Shown piece by piece: positions 12,967-25,416 of a DNA stretch of 64,000 nt (positions are counted from its first letter, which is position 1; every line of letters starts with the position of its first letter). The position numbers and the translations under genes were made by a program. The stretch covers positions 170,567,001 to 170,631,000 of the forward strand of contig JASDFA010000016.1 in NCBI GenBank assembly GCA_035772735.1. The letters run 5' to 3'. The notes under the pieces are model-generated. The model was not told the origin of the DNA. It was given only the letters and a program-made list of their open reading frames with translations, and did not search any database. The DNA comes from Datura wrightii (taxonomy: Eukaryota > Streptophyta > Magnoliopsida > Solanales > Solanaceae).

Positions 12967-14439
12967 AAGTTCGTATCCTAGGGAGTCTACAAGTCGTGTC
13001 TAGTAGAGTCTTGTTTATAAATGTCTTGTGCACCACATTTTATAAGGAGGCTATGAGGAATGATAGTATGGTTACCCTTCCTTCTTCTCAGATCGTGCTA
13101 TAGAGCCGAGTAGTATAGGGTTGAACCCCTACGCTTTGGTTTCCATGTTGCCTAAAGTAATATCTGCTACAAAGCTGAATCCAGCCCACCACAAGTTAGC
13201 TGTAGCAGCAGGAAAGGATATCAATGAGGGGCCACAGTTGGAAGACAATCAGCCTGAAGGCGGGGGCAGTTGAACTTTAATCCCCCGGCGTCATTCCGGG
13301 GTACTAGGAATCTCATAAGGTAATAGGCATGCCAGCATCTTCTCTAATTTTTTTCCTCTTCATCCTCGGAATAGGAGGTCAGGAGTATAGTATATATGTG
13401 AGTTAGCTCACTTAGTAAACATTCAGAATTAGGTAGGGATAATAGTTAACATCGGATTACTAGAATACGCGAAGGAGTGTGCGAGGGTTGTACCTCCAGC
13501 CTTTAGGGTTGTTGAACTTCGTGCCTTAACCCCACTATAGAATGATAGGGTCATTTCCCACTCCCTAATTTGTTCCTTTAGTACAAAGAAAAGTGTCAGT
13601 ATCAACGCCATGTAGTCCAGAATATATAATAAAAGCGGGGGGAGGGGGGGTTAGAATTGTTGATCCCGGGAAGGATTAGAAAGTGGTGGAGACCCTTAGT
13701 TCTTACAAAGTTACTTAGACCCTCACGATAGTAAATCAGGAGGGCAGATAAGATTTCCAGTAGTAGTCAAGTACGTGTGAGAATACATAAGCGATAAAGC
13801 CTCAACAATAGTAAAGCTCAGGTCAGAAATAGGCCGATTTTGCAGCAGTGTGCTAATGATAGTAGAATATACCTGTAGGATAATGGCAATGGCCCTAGTT
13901 GGTTATGTCGAAGGACAGAGAGATTATATGAATGAAATTGGCCCGAGTGCGAGTCAGAACGATACAGGTCAATAGAAATTGTCAATAATATCTTTGACAG
14001 TATAAGGTAGAGTGCATGAACCCTAGATCTCAGCCTATGGAAGTAAGAGGGAAGACACGAGTATCTAACTCTGAAGGGAAACGGAATCCCCCTAGGTTGA
14101 AGTAGGTTGACAAAGCATGGGACCACTGTTGAATGTCGAGAACAAAGCATCGGGATGACATTTAAGAGAAAGTGAGGTTGTAACCTAGAATAATTCAATG
14201 TAGTTTTAGAGGTAAAGGAGTGACCGTACGGAGACCTTAGCCTAGTGTAACCATATACAAGGCCCAGCAAGGAGTCGTCGGCCTATGAGATAGTAGGGGA
14301 TAAAGTCTTGAGACCTAGAGGTCGACTCCGCATCCTAAATATGGTCGGGCTTAATTAGTAGACTGCAGCAAGGTACACCATATTCGTTATTCCCTCCACT
14401 TGGGTTTGACGAAAGCGCACTAAGTTATAAAAGAGATCT
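12967..14439 (+). other. Element C internal region without recognisable coding
   Basis: Nearly 1.5 kb downstream of the primer site, where gag, protease and RT would be expected. Reading the frames, I see no CCHC knuckle, no D-[ST]-G-A site and no YxDD-like motif. A 150-residue open frame on the opposite strand (13818-14270) has no domain and is regarded as chance. The region looks too mutated or rearranged to classify. Confidence 0.5.
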
Positions 14440-15440
14440 ATTGTTTGCACAGGAAGAAGAAGGATGCTACGAAGTTGTGGCATAAAGCTCCATTGGCCAG
14501 CAAATAGAGGTTGAGCATCAGAAACTACGCCGGCTAATCGTGCCTATAAGGAAGGGGGAATAGACGATATGAATATAGCTGCAGGGTTAACTTGTACTAG
14601 GGGTAAATTCGATCCTATTTGAGTCAGTATCAAAAGACCAATGAGACTAATTCATTTCTTGCTGGTCAGAATTATGTTTCAACTAAAGATTGAGTTGAAT
14701 TGAATATTAAAGAATAGTGTCGGCAATATGATGTACCAGGGTGTTTGTTAAATTTTGACAAAGACCGCAACTTACAGCTTGGTTTTGGAACAGCTGTCAG
14801 AACAAGTTGGAACGCAAGTTAATTTGAGTGCAGCTTCCCGTCGCCAGAGAGTGACCAAGCAGAGCATACGACTTAGACACTAGGATTTATGTTAAGGGTA
14901 GGAATATAGGTCCCCGATATGATGGACAGAAGCGGGTAAGTCAGATATTGTTAAAGTGAGCATACTACCTCAGTCAGAGGGAAATAGTTAAACTAATTAA
15001 GAGATATGTACCGACAACCCAAGGTCGCTAGGAGCCTTACTTTAGTATATGGAGAAGTTAGAAATTGAAGTAATGAATGGATGTTCCTAAAAACTTTTCC
15101 AATGAAGGGCATTATGAGATCTAACAAGCAAGGCAAGTCCAGCCCTAGATTCATTAAGCTATACCAAGTCCTCCAGCAGATTGGCCAAGTGGCCTGTGAG
15201 ATAGAGTTGCCTTCGGAGTTAGAATCTTCTTATCAACACTACGCAAGCGTGTAGAAGACCTTTTCTCAGATTGACCCAGACGGGGATACTCAAGGTACAG
15301 AAGCTATGTTCCATAGAGAGACTCCAATAGTTATATTAGATGGTCAGATTCGTGGAAGCTAATTTGAGGACCGAGGTTGTAGCTTATTAGAGATTAAGAA
15401 AGGAATAGAAGTATAACAGAGATGAATTGAGAAGCTAAGG
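14440..15440 (+). pseudogene. Integrase remnant of element C
   Basis: Traces of a Ty3/gypsy integrase spread over all three plus frames. They are a VEHQKL / LIVPI block (about 14508-14550), sequence like the core segment LTKSAHFLPV heavily altered near 14660, and near 15105-15230 the C-terminal block GIMRSNKQGKSSPRF...ACEIELPSEL. This last block corresponds to the KGVMRFGKKGKLSPRY...ELDFPSELS segment of element A. Stops are frequent. It supports placing C among the chromovirus-like gypsy elements. Confidence 0.6.
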
Positions 15441-15756
15441 GTAAAGTAAGATCTAAATATCATCCATTGTTCCAAGCTCTATAATGACAACATAAAGATT
15501 CAAAAAAATTCAGAAACGACAAAATAGTTTTCAGTTATTGAGTAGTGCCCTTATTTTTGTTGTTATTAGTCGCTTATATAAGTAAGGACACTATATTATT
15601 CAGTTGTTTATAACGTCCTGTGAGACGCCTGTGTTGGACTTTTTTGCGTTTCTGGTTCCTGGATAGTCCACACTACAGATTACACTCTGCTGAAATTTTT
15701 CTAAGTATTAGTCAGAAGAGTTAACTCCTGTAAGCTTGAAGATGACATTTGAGGAT

Positions 15757-15777
15757 GAATGTTCCTAGGGGGGAGGA
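15757..15777 (+). other. Polypurine tract of element C
   Basis: A purine run (GGGGGGAGGATG) directly before the 3' LTR, preceded by TTTGAGGATGAATGTTCCT. The latter is a decayed form of the CATTCG/CGAATG hairpin seen before the tracts of other elements here. Confidence 0.75.
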
Positions 15778-18700
15778 TGTTACACCCCGTAAGTTTCTAT
15801 CATTTAACCGACACGTACATGTGTATGTTAAGAGTTTCAGAGCACGACGCATGCATGAAAAGGCTTAGGATTTGAGTATTCAAGCATGGTAGGAGCGGGC
15901 AGGAGACTCGGGCTAGGGGCTGGGTGCATTGGGCGTGCGCCGCGCCACCAACCTAACACACTGGCTGGCGCATCACGCCAGTGGCCTGGTGTTGTGGTCG
16001 GCATACTGTGCCACCCTTGCCACCTCCCTACCTATATATATTAAATCCTCTTGATGATTTAAATCATTTGATATGTACTCCTCAGCTATTATAAGAGTGG
16101 AAATGCAAATTTCATCATGTTTTCATCAAATTATGCTATCAAATGCCATCCAAATGATAATTAACTTTGGGTAACGAGTCCTAGGCCTATGGGAAGCATT
16201 ACAACGGAGATATTTCTCGAAAATTCCCCAGAAAATCAGAACTCCACTGAGTAAAAGTTGTCTGAATCGTTCAAAATTGATTCCTACTCAGCCATAGGCA
16301 TTAGGTAAGAACTTTTCTCTTCTGAACTCTCGGGAAATTATAGGTCTTCGGCTGAGTTATACGGAGTTGGATTATAGTTGTTATTGTTAACAAAATTTAT
16401 CGCTTTTTATTAAATTTAGTGTTGAAATTAGCCCTATCTCTTAGCATAAAGGTTACAGTTGGATGGAATCGCGAGTGCAAGTTGAAACTCGCCAGCTGAA
16501 CGAAAGTCGGTGTTTGAGGTATGTTAAGACTTACTCCTTCGACAAGTTATTTTTTCGCACAATGATACAACCTATGTCTTGAACATAGATAATAATCCTA
16601 TATGTTTTAATTTAGCTGTTGCTAGTGTATATGGATCAGATGTGTCATGATTAGCTGCTATCAGTAGATTACAATTACATATGTTGTGGTTAGCTGCTAG
16701 AAAATGTATAAAGATTACATCGTATTATCCCTTATTAGGGAAAGAACATGTTAAGTGCGACACACACTAGAAGCATCGAGGAACTCCTCTATTCTTCAGT
16801 TCATTGTATTAGTAGAATAGGATGTTTCATTGTCAGGTCTAGACCTTAGAAGCTCGTGGATAGTAATTAGGCCTGAGTTAGTAAGTTGAACAGCATAGGT
16901 GCAGCTACGTGATATAACTACCAGTTTGGTGCCAGTATTGTCGGTGAAGCATGCCTAGAAGCCCTTGGCGTACCGTCACGCCCTAGGGCCAGAAGTTTAG
17001 GTAGGATGGACATACTTTAGAGGCAACGACACTAGGGTTGTCTAGTTATCTGAGTGATAGCCTGCCATCTAGTTAGCTACTACCGGTGAGTGTCAGTTCT
17101 AGTTGCCTTAGTATTCATCATACAGGTCGTTCAGGAAGCCATCCCAGTCGTTCAGGTCAGATAGACCCGTGGGTACCCTAAGGAAGAGAACTTCATTAGC
17201 AGTTACAGGCAGGGCCAATTCCTCAGCCTACTCCTATAAGATGCCTAGGTACAGGTTGGCGTGAGTGGCTGTGTCAATGTAAACTTACCTACAAGGTAAG
17301 GAACCATCCAGAAGAGTCAAGCAAGATTCAAAAAAACCGAGTTAAGGTATAAAGGAATAAAACCATGTTAGTACCCTCAAGCTAAGAATTTCAATAGGCT
17401 ACCTGTGGAGGAGTAGGGAGCGACCGCTCAAAAGCATGTTCGGTCAGTAGCAGTCCTACAGTTTTTCTAAGCCAAAAAATAAGTAATTGGTTGTTAGTGA
17501 CCCTATAGTTGCTTATGAGTTATAACCGTCCGAGTAGGACATTTAGGGTATTGTTAGTCCACTCTAAACCTCGCCCTATCTAGTCTATCAGGATCCTCTG
17601 ATCAGATACAAATACATGGGGTGTACCTGCAAGAAGCTATACAGATTATTTTAGAGGCGAGCAAAAGTCACGTTATAACTGTGTCGTCGCTCGCCAGGGG
17701 CTATGTGACATTGCTCCAAGGAGCGATATGCCCGTCCCAAGGGATGATGCAGAGGCCCAAGGGCTATACTACAATTCATTCCATGGCTGGACTATTATCT
17801 TTATGTCGTATCGGCATCACACCCTCATCGAGCCTGGTGCCCAGGGTGCGGTTATTAGAAGTCCACCGAACTCAGACACAACTACAGATCAGGAGCTAAG
17901 TGGGCTCCGTTACAGACCTAGGGGACTGGTAGGTTGGCTATAACACCAGTAGAGTCATAGAAACCTGGTTAAGGGTATATAGATTAATGTCTGCCCGCCA
18001 GGGCTTATTGGGGCCCGAGCGTGTTATTCTGTGTTGATTGTACCTTCTAGGATTATGGCGGCCAGGGTAGGTTCTTGTTTGCATTCTTTTCTACTAGGTA
18101 TAGCTTATGAATATATATGATTGTATAGTCTTAGCTCATATATGTGTATTATTTTACTAGATGCAAGTTATGGATAAGCAAACTTCCAGGTTAATTTTTG
18201 CCCCTTCCTTCTACTTACTTTCAGTTTTTAACAACTTTTATTCATCTTACTTATTCCCTTACATATTCGGTACATATTGTACTGACACCCAACTCTGGGG
18301 CGCTGCATTACTTGCCTACAGGTTTAGACAGACAGGTTGTGAGATCTCTAGGGAGCTATACAAAGTCAGTACATTGGCTAGCTCCTTTCATTTGGAGTTG
18401 TCAGGGTTAGAAGATTACCATCTTTTACTTGTATAGTATTTGGGTAGGCCAGGGCCCTGTCTCGACCACTATTTGTATTCTTAGAGGCTTGCAGACCACA
18501 GTAATCAGTTAGTTGGTTGTTGTTGGCCGTATGGGGCTTATGTATGTCTTGTCTTACGTGTTGGATGTGTGGGGCCTAGTGTAGCTACCTGTTTTTGGTT
18601 TTGTTATAACTAGACAGCATGGTGGTTTTGTCGGTCCGCATAGGATTCCTTCATTACCTTGTCACTGGTTAGTTGGTTTCTTTTACAGGTGGCCTTGTCG

Positions 18701-18852
18701 GCCTGAGGCTATGTTTACAACCGATATATAGTAGATGTTTTCTTGAATTTGAGTCACTGGTAGGCACTAAATGTGCCCGAGTCTAGCCAGGTCAGTTCAG
18801 ATTCCAATATGGCACTAAGTGCCAGTCGTGCGTCCCAAGGTAGGGCGTGACA
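15778..18852 (+). repeat. 3' LTR of element C
   Basis: Same ends and order as the 5' LTR but about 110 bp shorter. One missing block corresponds to roughly 11670-11780 of the 5' LTR. The last bases AGGGCGTGACA are followed by the resumed gag of P. Confidence 0.85.
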
Positions 18853-19143
18853 TCTTACCTCACCTTGGGAGGAAAGAACCTATCTAGAAACACCATCACA
18901 AACTCATCCCAATCAACTGAGCCTATACAAGCAAATATACCCTCCTTCTACTATTTGTACCAAGTCTAGGCCACTCCCTTCAACTGATATGCCACCAAGT
19001 CTACACTTTAAACTAAGGTAATTCCCATGATTTGAGTGATCTTCTAAACATTTTCTATGAAGTCTTATGGTTCCCCATCCGCCTTAGAACCATGGAACAC
19101 TAGTTGATTCATTTGTGTGAAGTCCTAGACTCTAGTGGCAGCT
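18853..19143 (-). pseudogene. P element gag, middle piece
   Basis: Minus-strand capsid coding lying between the insertions of C and A. Its text (CTCACCTTGGGAGGAAAGAACC, ATCCCAATCAACTGA) parallels A's gag at 35750-35830 and B's at 61680-61750. It continues leftwards at 9764 and rightwards at 38761. CAGCT at 19139-19143 is the probable target duplication of A. Confidence 0.75.
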
Positions 19144-21380
19144 TGTCACGACCCGAACGTACACCCAGATCGTAAACATGGGACAAGGGACCCCGAGGGA
19201 CCCCAAGTCGACCCATAGCTCATGCATAAAACTAATCTCATTCAAATAAGCAGAACAATAATCATAAAGATGTAGCAGAAACGTAATCATAACATAGAAT
19301 CAAGAAATACCAACGTTTACATAGATGAGTACTACATACTTGTCTGAAAGCCTCTAAAGCATAAGATGGGTTGATGAGACAACATCCCCAACTAACCCGA
19401 CCAATACTGAAACATAAACAACATGAAAGTCTATCAAAGGGTCCTCGGAACATGTGGACTCACCAATAAGCTAAAGGCGTAAGCTGAGATGACTAAGGAT
19501 CAGGATGAGCCTGAGAACCGGACCCTGTATCATTCAATGTACTGAGTATTGCAAGGTAAGTAAGATCAGCATTTTAAAAGTAAAGTAAACTCATAAATAG
19601 ACATAAGAGAAGGACATCATGCTTGCATAAAAGATCTTCACAATAAAACATAAGGCTCAAGACTTTTAAATCATTCATAATCATTCATTATCATAATCGT
19701 AAATAACTTTATCATAACATAACTTGAGCCAATAACATAAATATAAAAATGCATAACACATGTGGAATAATGGGATGACTCGTCATAACTGACACCATCA
19801 TGGTAGAGCCTTTCATGATGCCCCACTGTCTCGCTCAAGTGGGCAGAGCCGACCCAGGCTTGCCAGGCGATGGTCGTGCATAAGGCGTGATATCACATTT
19901 GAGGGGATCATTATCATAACATCATAACATTTACAACCCATGGTGGCACATGGTTACGAGAGTAGTCCTTTGAACGCTCAGCTGCTCGATGCTAGACATG
20001 GCTCCCAAAAACATGCATATAGGCTCATACATAGATCATTAACATCGTGCATAAAATTCATTGGATAAGATATAACATTTATCATCATTGATCCCCTTTA
20101 AAACATGTTTAGCCAAGAATCAAGGCCCTTTTTATCGGCCAACATCATAAAATGATAAATCATGAAATTCGTTTCGTAATTCATAAATCATTCTTCATCA
20201 TATGGGCATTGCCCAATGCTTCATCATACTCAATTCTTTCAAAATATGCCACAACCAGGGTAACTTGGATTAACGCATTTCCATAATCAATAAACTTAAA
20301 ATAATGAATATTCATCATAAATCTTGATTTCCATGAACTTCCATAAAAGGGCAATTTAGATTTAAGAAGATTGAAACATGATTTTGAAGAGAATAATACT
20401 AAACCTGCCCAACATGCGTATTTCAATAAATAAAACTCAATTAAAACATACACATAAAGAGAAATCACATTGACATGCTTTGGGTAAAATCCCATGGAAT
20501 TTGAGTAAGAGAATTTATGACTTTAACTGAAATTGCGCATGGGTGAGGAAGAATTCCATCCGTTTTAAAACCCTACATCCCTGGGAATGGAGAGACTTGA
20601 AGTTCCTTGAACACCCACAAAGAATTTTGAAGAAAATTTGGGGAAGAAGGCCGTGAATTTCCCAAAAACCTTTCTAAAATCCTCGCATGACAACGGGCAT
20701 GCCTAAAGGACTTAACTCATATTATCATACTCGGAAAACATCCAAAACAACGTAGTTTTGGAGCTAAAAATATGGGAAATTCGAAAATACCCTTAATATA
20801 ATTTCCCTGAAAACTATCCCGGAAGGACCAATGACCGACCCAATGGGTCGTGGCAACATACCACGGCTCGTGGTATCGAGTCGTCGGGTGCACTGGCTCA
20901 TAACACATCTAAAATTCCTTCCCACGACTCGTCAGGATGAGTCATTACTTCAAACCATGGGTCGTTGAATTGACCATCGTCAACTCCTTGACTAAACTAA
21001 CTCCCTTTTCCACGAGCCTCACCACAACTCGTTGTGACTTTCAATGAGTCGTGGTTTCCATCCATTGAATGCACTGGAAACCTCAACCAACCAGTAACGA
21101 CTTGAAACAACAGGTCGTGGGATGGCCCATTGCTCCTCCTCAGCCTAAGTCCCGACCTCCCAATGATTGGTGACAATGGCTCGTTGTTACTGACAACGGA
21201 TCATTGTAACGTCCGCTGTTTCCTCTAATTCCCTGACTTTCCAACCACGATTGCATATGACGACTCGTGGTATCCTACCACGAGTTGTAGGGTCGTCCGT
21301 TCTGTGATATTTTTACCAGTTTTTTGCACTTTTCAATTTTAACTCTCGGGTCTGTTCTTAGGCCTTTCCGGGGTATTACA
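19144..21380 (-). repeat. 3' LTR of element A
   Basis: 2237 bp, TGTCACGACCC...GGGTATTACA on the plus strand. Relative to the other copy it lacks about 45 bp near 19532. At 20840-21290 (the first 550 bp of the LTR in its own direction) there are many short degenerate palindromes built on CCACGACTCGTGG. Confidence 0.9.
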
Positions 21381-21414
21381 ATATCTCCCCCTTGGGAACA
21401 TTCGTCTTCGAATG
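21381..21414 (-). other. Polypurine tract and adjoining hairpin of A
   Basis: On the minus strand the tract CCAAGGGGGAGATAT abuts the 3' LTR. Just upstream, at 21414-21399, is a perfect 6-bp stem CATTCG/CGAATG around the loop AAGA. The tract primes plus-strand DNA synthesis in this class of element. Confidence 0.8.
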
Positions 21415-21661
21415 TTGGAAACAAGCAGCAACCAGAAACATACAATTTATCATAGTTATATACTGATCATCTTAACCGAAATTTTCGTGGAATGACCACC
21501 TCCGAATCAAACCACATAGCTCAACTGATCTCATGCTTCACATATGCATTCATACAAATAAAAGAAACTTGCATACATAAACTAAATATGGAAACTAAAT
21601 AGAGTCATAGAGCAAAACTGATACCTCAAGTCGAAACTAAGCCGGTAGAGAAAAAATGTGG

Positions 21662-23100
21662 TTATTTAGCCATCATATCCGCTTCGGCTTCCCACGTAGC
21701 TACCTCAACATGCTGGTTCCTCCATAATATTTTAACTGAAGCTACTTCTTTGTTCCTTAGCTTACGGACTTGACGATCTAAGGTTTCCACCGGAAATTCT
21801 TCATAGCTGAGGCTGTCTTTCACCCCAATGCTGTCTACCGGAACTACCAAGGCAGGATCACCCAAGCACTTCTTCAAAAATGACACATGAAAGATGGGAT
21901 GAACCAAAGATAGCTCCGAGGGAAAGTCCAACTCATACGCCACCTTACTAACTCTTCTCACAACCTGGTAGGGGCCAACATAGCGGGGACTGAGTTTACC
22001 TTTCTTTCCGAACCGCATGACTCCCTTCATGGGAGATACCTTTAGAAATACCCAGTTGTCCACACCAAACTCCAAATCTCTTCTCCTCACATCAGCATAC
22101 AATTTCTGATGACTCTGGTCGATTTTAAACCGTTCCCGTATCAACTGAACTTTCACCATCGCCTCATGAACCGAATATGGGCCTATCATAGCTGCCTCAC
22201 CAACCTCGAACCATCCGATGGGAGATCTACACCTCCGCCCGTAAAGAGCCTCGAACGGTGCCATTTGGATACTGGAGTGGTAACTGTTATTATAAGAAAA
22301 CTCAATCAAAGGCAAATGATCATCCCCAACTACCTTTAAAATCCATAATACATGCCCTCAATATAACCTCAAGGGTCTGAATGGTTTGTTCTACCTGGCC
22401 GTCTATTTACGGATGGAAGGCTGTACTGAGCTTAACTTGCGTCCCAATTCCTTTTTGAAAAGAACGCCAGAATTGAGAGGTAAACTGAGTACCTCGGTCT
22501 GAAATAATAGACAAGGGTACTCTATAAAGTCGAACTAACTCCCAAATATACAATTTAACATAATCATCCGCTGAATTCGTGGTCTTGACTAGTAGGAAAT
22601 GTGCAGCCGTAGTTAACCTGTCCACCACCACCCAAATGGAGTCATATTATCGGTGAGTACAAAGTAGGCCTATAACAAAATCCATAGTAATCTCTTCCCA
22701 CTCTCAAGTGGGGATGCTAATATTCTGATGTACGCCCCCCAGCCTTTGATGTTCGACTTTAACTTGCTGACAGCTTGGACACTTTGCTATGAACTCCGAA
22801 ACATCTTTATTCAGACCATCCCACCAATAGATTTCTCGCAAATACCGATACATTTTCATGGATCCTAGATGAGTAGAATATTTGGTACCATGTGCCTCAT
22901 GCAATATCCGAACTCTCAAATAATCGACGTTGGGAATGCATAGTCGACCCTAGTATCGTAGCACACCATCTCCGCCTTGGAAGAAGACCTCCGCCTTCTA
23001 ACTCTACACCGCCTCCTTTAGCTTCCTCAATATTGGATCCTTATCTTGACTGGATTTAACATCAACCACCAAGGACGATTCTGACCCATTATTTACAACA
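21662..23100 (-). pseudogene. Integrase of element A
   Basis: In minus-strand order: H2C2 finger (22919-22704; HEAHGTKYSTHLGS...CPSCQQVKVEHQ), core (22631-22407; VVDRLTTAAHFLLVKTT...SIISDRGTQF) and C-terminal part (22315-21662; SPMKGVMRFGKKGKLSPRY, then SLLKKCLGDPA). A chromodomain-like tail follows (LDRQVRKLRNKE...ATWEAEADMM). Breaks: TAA at 22409-22407 where the family has Gln in HPQTDGQ, frame changes between blocks, and a TAA at 21664-21662 that cuts the tail before the YPHLF seen in B. The 217-residue C-terminal frame is the best-preserved piece. Not functional as it stands. Confidence 0.85.
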
Positions 23101-23147
23101 ACACTACTATCGGTCGCATCGATCAATCTAACTCCCAGTCTTGCAAG

Positions 23148-23932
23148 TCAATGGACATCCTTCACCAACTCCTTCTTTCCCTCATCCACGTGGCACAAAC
23201 TTTCCATGGAGAGCCTACTAAGCACATCCGCAACCACATTAGCCTTTCCCGGGTGGTAAAGGACACTCATGTCATAGTCCATAAGTAATTCCAACCACCT
23301 CCTTTGTCGAAGATTTAGATCCTTCTGGGTGAACACATACTGCAAGCCCTTGTGTCTGTAAATATATCCACGTGGACCCGATACAAGTAATTCCGCCATA
23401 TCTTCAATGCAAACACCACTGCGGCCAACTCAATATCATAGGTCGGGTAATTATTTTCATGAACCTTCAACTATCTCGAGGCATATGCTATTACCTTCCC
23501 ACGCTGCATCAATAGACATCCCAGTTTGACTCTTGAAGCATCACAATATACAACGAAGCCATCAGTACCCTCAGGTAAGGTCAACACAGGTGCTAAAGTG
23601 AGTCGGGTATTCAACTCTTGGAAGCTTTTCTCACAAGCATCAAACCATTGGAATTTCACCTTTTTCTGAGTCAACTTAGTCAAAGGTGCTACAATGGATG
23701 AGAAAACCTCAACAAACCTTCGGTAGTAGCCAGCTAGGCCCAAGAAACTCTGAAATTCTAAATTTCTGAAGGATTCACTGGTCTAGGCCAATTCTTCACC
23801 GCATCTATCTTCTGGGAATCTACCCTTATGCATTCTCTTGATACCACATGACACCGAAATTCTACCGAGTTCAGCAAAAATTCCAAATTGCTAAACTTTG
23901 CATACAGCTGACGATCCTTGAGGGTTTACAGC
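23148..23932 (-). pseudogene. RT thumb and RNase H of element A
   Basis: Part of pol downstream (minus strand) of the E1 insertion. It includes GLAGYYRRFVE...SSIVAPLTKLTQKK (23743 onward), the RNase H start FVVYCDASRVKLGCLLMQ, and later LQYVFTQKDLNLRQRRWLELL with YHPGKANVVADVLSR (23399-23148). A TAG at 23473-23471 replaces the Gln of SRQLKVHE found in B, and a frame change follows. The catalytic Asp of CDAS and the VADVLSR Asp are present. The frame is cut at 23932 by E1 and resumes at 33909. Confidence 0.85.
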
Positions 23933-25392
23933 TGATCTTGGGCAGATTTATATGCCCAAGTGATACTCAAACGTACCATTTTTACCTTGTTTGTTGTGCA
24001 ATGTGTATATAATATCATGTATTTGGTAATAAAATGTGAATTTATACTAACCAACATGATTAGCATTTGTTTTGCAGGATAATGTGATTTTTAGGAGCAA
24101 AAATGCATGTTGGAACTATGTCGGAGTTGGACTTGGATGCGAGCGTGGAAAAGACCTCGGATGGCACATTTTACACTGGCTCCGCGATGGCGCCGTGCCA
24201 CGCTGCCATCGCGGTAGTACACTGCCTGGAGAGGAAATTAAGTGGCAGATTCCAGTGAGGCATCGCGACAGCTCCGTGGCACGGATACAGGCCTCCGCGA
24301 TGGCCTCCGTGCCACGTTGAAGCCAATTATCCGGACCCTGAAATTTCCAGAGAAGGTCCGCGTCCACGCCGTGTCACGGAGGCCGTGCTCCGCGTTGGCC
24401 TCCATGACACGTTGCTTGTTATTCCGGGAAAAATTTCCCACTAGTATAAATAGCACACTTAGGTTATTTTTAAAGGGGTCTTCTTTTAGTTCTAGTTTTT
24501 AGCAGAGTTCAGGAGTGGAGAGAGGAACGTGGTTTTGTGGCAGTTGAAGAATAGAAAAGATAAGAGTTTTCTTCTCTTCCCTTCTTCTTTTCCTTCAATT
24601 GTATGCATGATTTACACTCATTCTAGGACGATTAATCCAAGAATGAGTGGCTAATTCCTTTCTTGCTGAGGTTTTGAACTTGTGTAATGATTATTGGTAA
24701 TAATTGATATGGTTTCTTCTTCTTCTTGCATATTGTTCTATTAATTCTTGTGCTTAGTACATTCTTGATTGGCCACCATTAATGTATATCTAAAAAGTCC
24801 AATTTCACTCGAGAGAGCATGAAATTGGAAAGTTGTGAATTAATAGGGTATTGTTCTTAACTTGATTTGGGAAAATTGGGTTTTGATGTGCTTTCTTGAT
24901 AGAAATATACTTGAAAGCCGTATTAGTCAATTTAGGAACCGGAATTGTAGTGTTAGGTCATAAATTTCATTTGATCACAGAAATGTAGACGAATGGTTTA
25001 TGATTCTAAAGTGAAATTAAATATGGAAGTTTTAATTTCTAGGCAAATGTTCTTGACTAGCAATATGAAGAAGAGGATGACCAAATTATCATAATTATCA
25101 ACTCCATTACTCGTTCTTAACCTTGGCATGAGCATATCCATTGTCTGAATTCAACGTAAATAATAGTTGTTAAGTTTAGTATATAATTAGTTTAGAAACA
25201 AAACTCCCTAAATTCTTGATTGGATAGTTGTTAGCATAGTTAGAAATAGAATAGAAATATAGTGAAATAGGAAATTTTGCATATCCAGAGCAGCCTCCTT
25301 GGATCGATACTTGGCTACTTAGCCACTTTATTACTTGTTTGACCACGTACACTTGCGTGTCGGTTTTTAACACATACCGAACCAGCCGGACA
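23933..25392 (+). repeat. 5' LTR of E1
   Basis: 1460 bp, TGATCTTGGGC...CCGGACA. Its GC-rich part (24170-24415) lies directly upstream of a TATA box and holds repeated motifs of the CTCCGTG(A/C)CACG type. The 82-86 residue frames inside it recur unchanged in the other LTR because the LTRs are nearly identical; I see no evidence that they are genes. Confidence 0.95.
24370..24453 (+). promoter_or_regulatory. E1 LTR core promoter: hairpin plus TATA box
   Basis: TATAAATAG at 24445-24453 follows 33 bases after an inverted repeat at 24370-24411. In the 3' LTR copy (32881-32922) the repeat is a perfect 15-bp stem, CGTGTCACGGAGGCC/GGCCTCCGTGACACG, with a 12-base loop; here it has one mismatch. The same TATA occurs at 32956-32964. 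Promoter role is inferred from position in the LTR. Confidence 0.65.
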
Positions 25393-25398
25393 AGTTTT

Positions 25399-25416
25399 TG
25401 GCGCCGTTGCCGGGGA
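25399..25416 (+). other. Primer-binding site of E1 (tRNA-Asp)
   Basis: TGGCGCCGTTGCCGGGGA, a perfect complement of the plant tRNA-Asp(GTC) 3' end, 6 bases after the LTR. This is the usual Athila primer. Confidence 0.9.

Larger units (their letters stand above)
9765..18852 (+). mobile_element. Element C: degenerate gypsy element with very long LTRs
   Basis: A complete but decayed LTR retrotransposon inserted into gag of P. Its LTRs begin TGTTACACCCC and end GGGCGTGACA. They are 3187 and 3075 bp, while the internal part is only 2826 bp. Flanks ATTTA (9760-9764) and TCTTA (18853-18857) could be a mutated 5-bp duplication. The LTRs differ by many substitutions and several indels, so this is an old insertion. 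The internal region retains only recognisable integrase traces. Confidence 0.85.

Noticed and set aside
13818..14270. 150-codon minus-strand frame inside element C
   Set aside because: No recognisable motif, opposite to the direction of the element, and in a decayed region; probably chance.
24072..24502. Open frames of 72-86 codons on both strands in the E1 LTR, repeated at 32583-33013
   Set aside because: They recur only because the two LTRs are nearly identical. They overlap on both strands in the GC-rich part and show no domain; E2 counterparts do not keep the same proteins.
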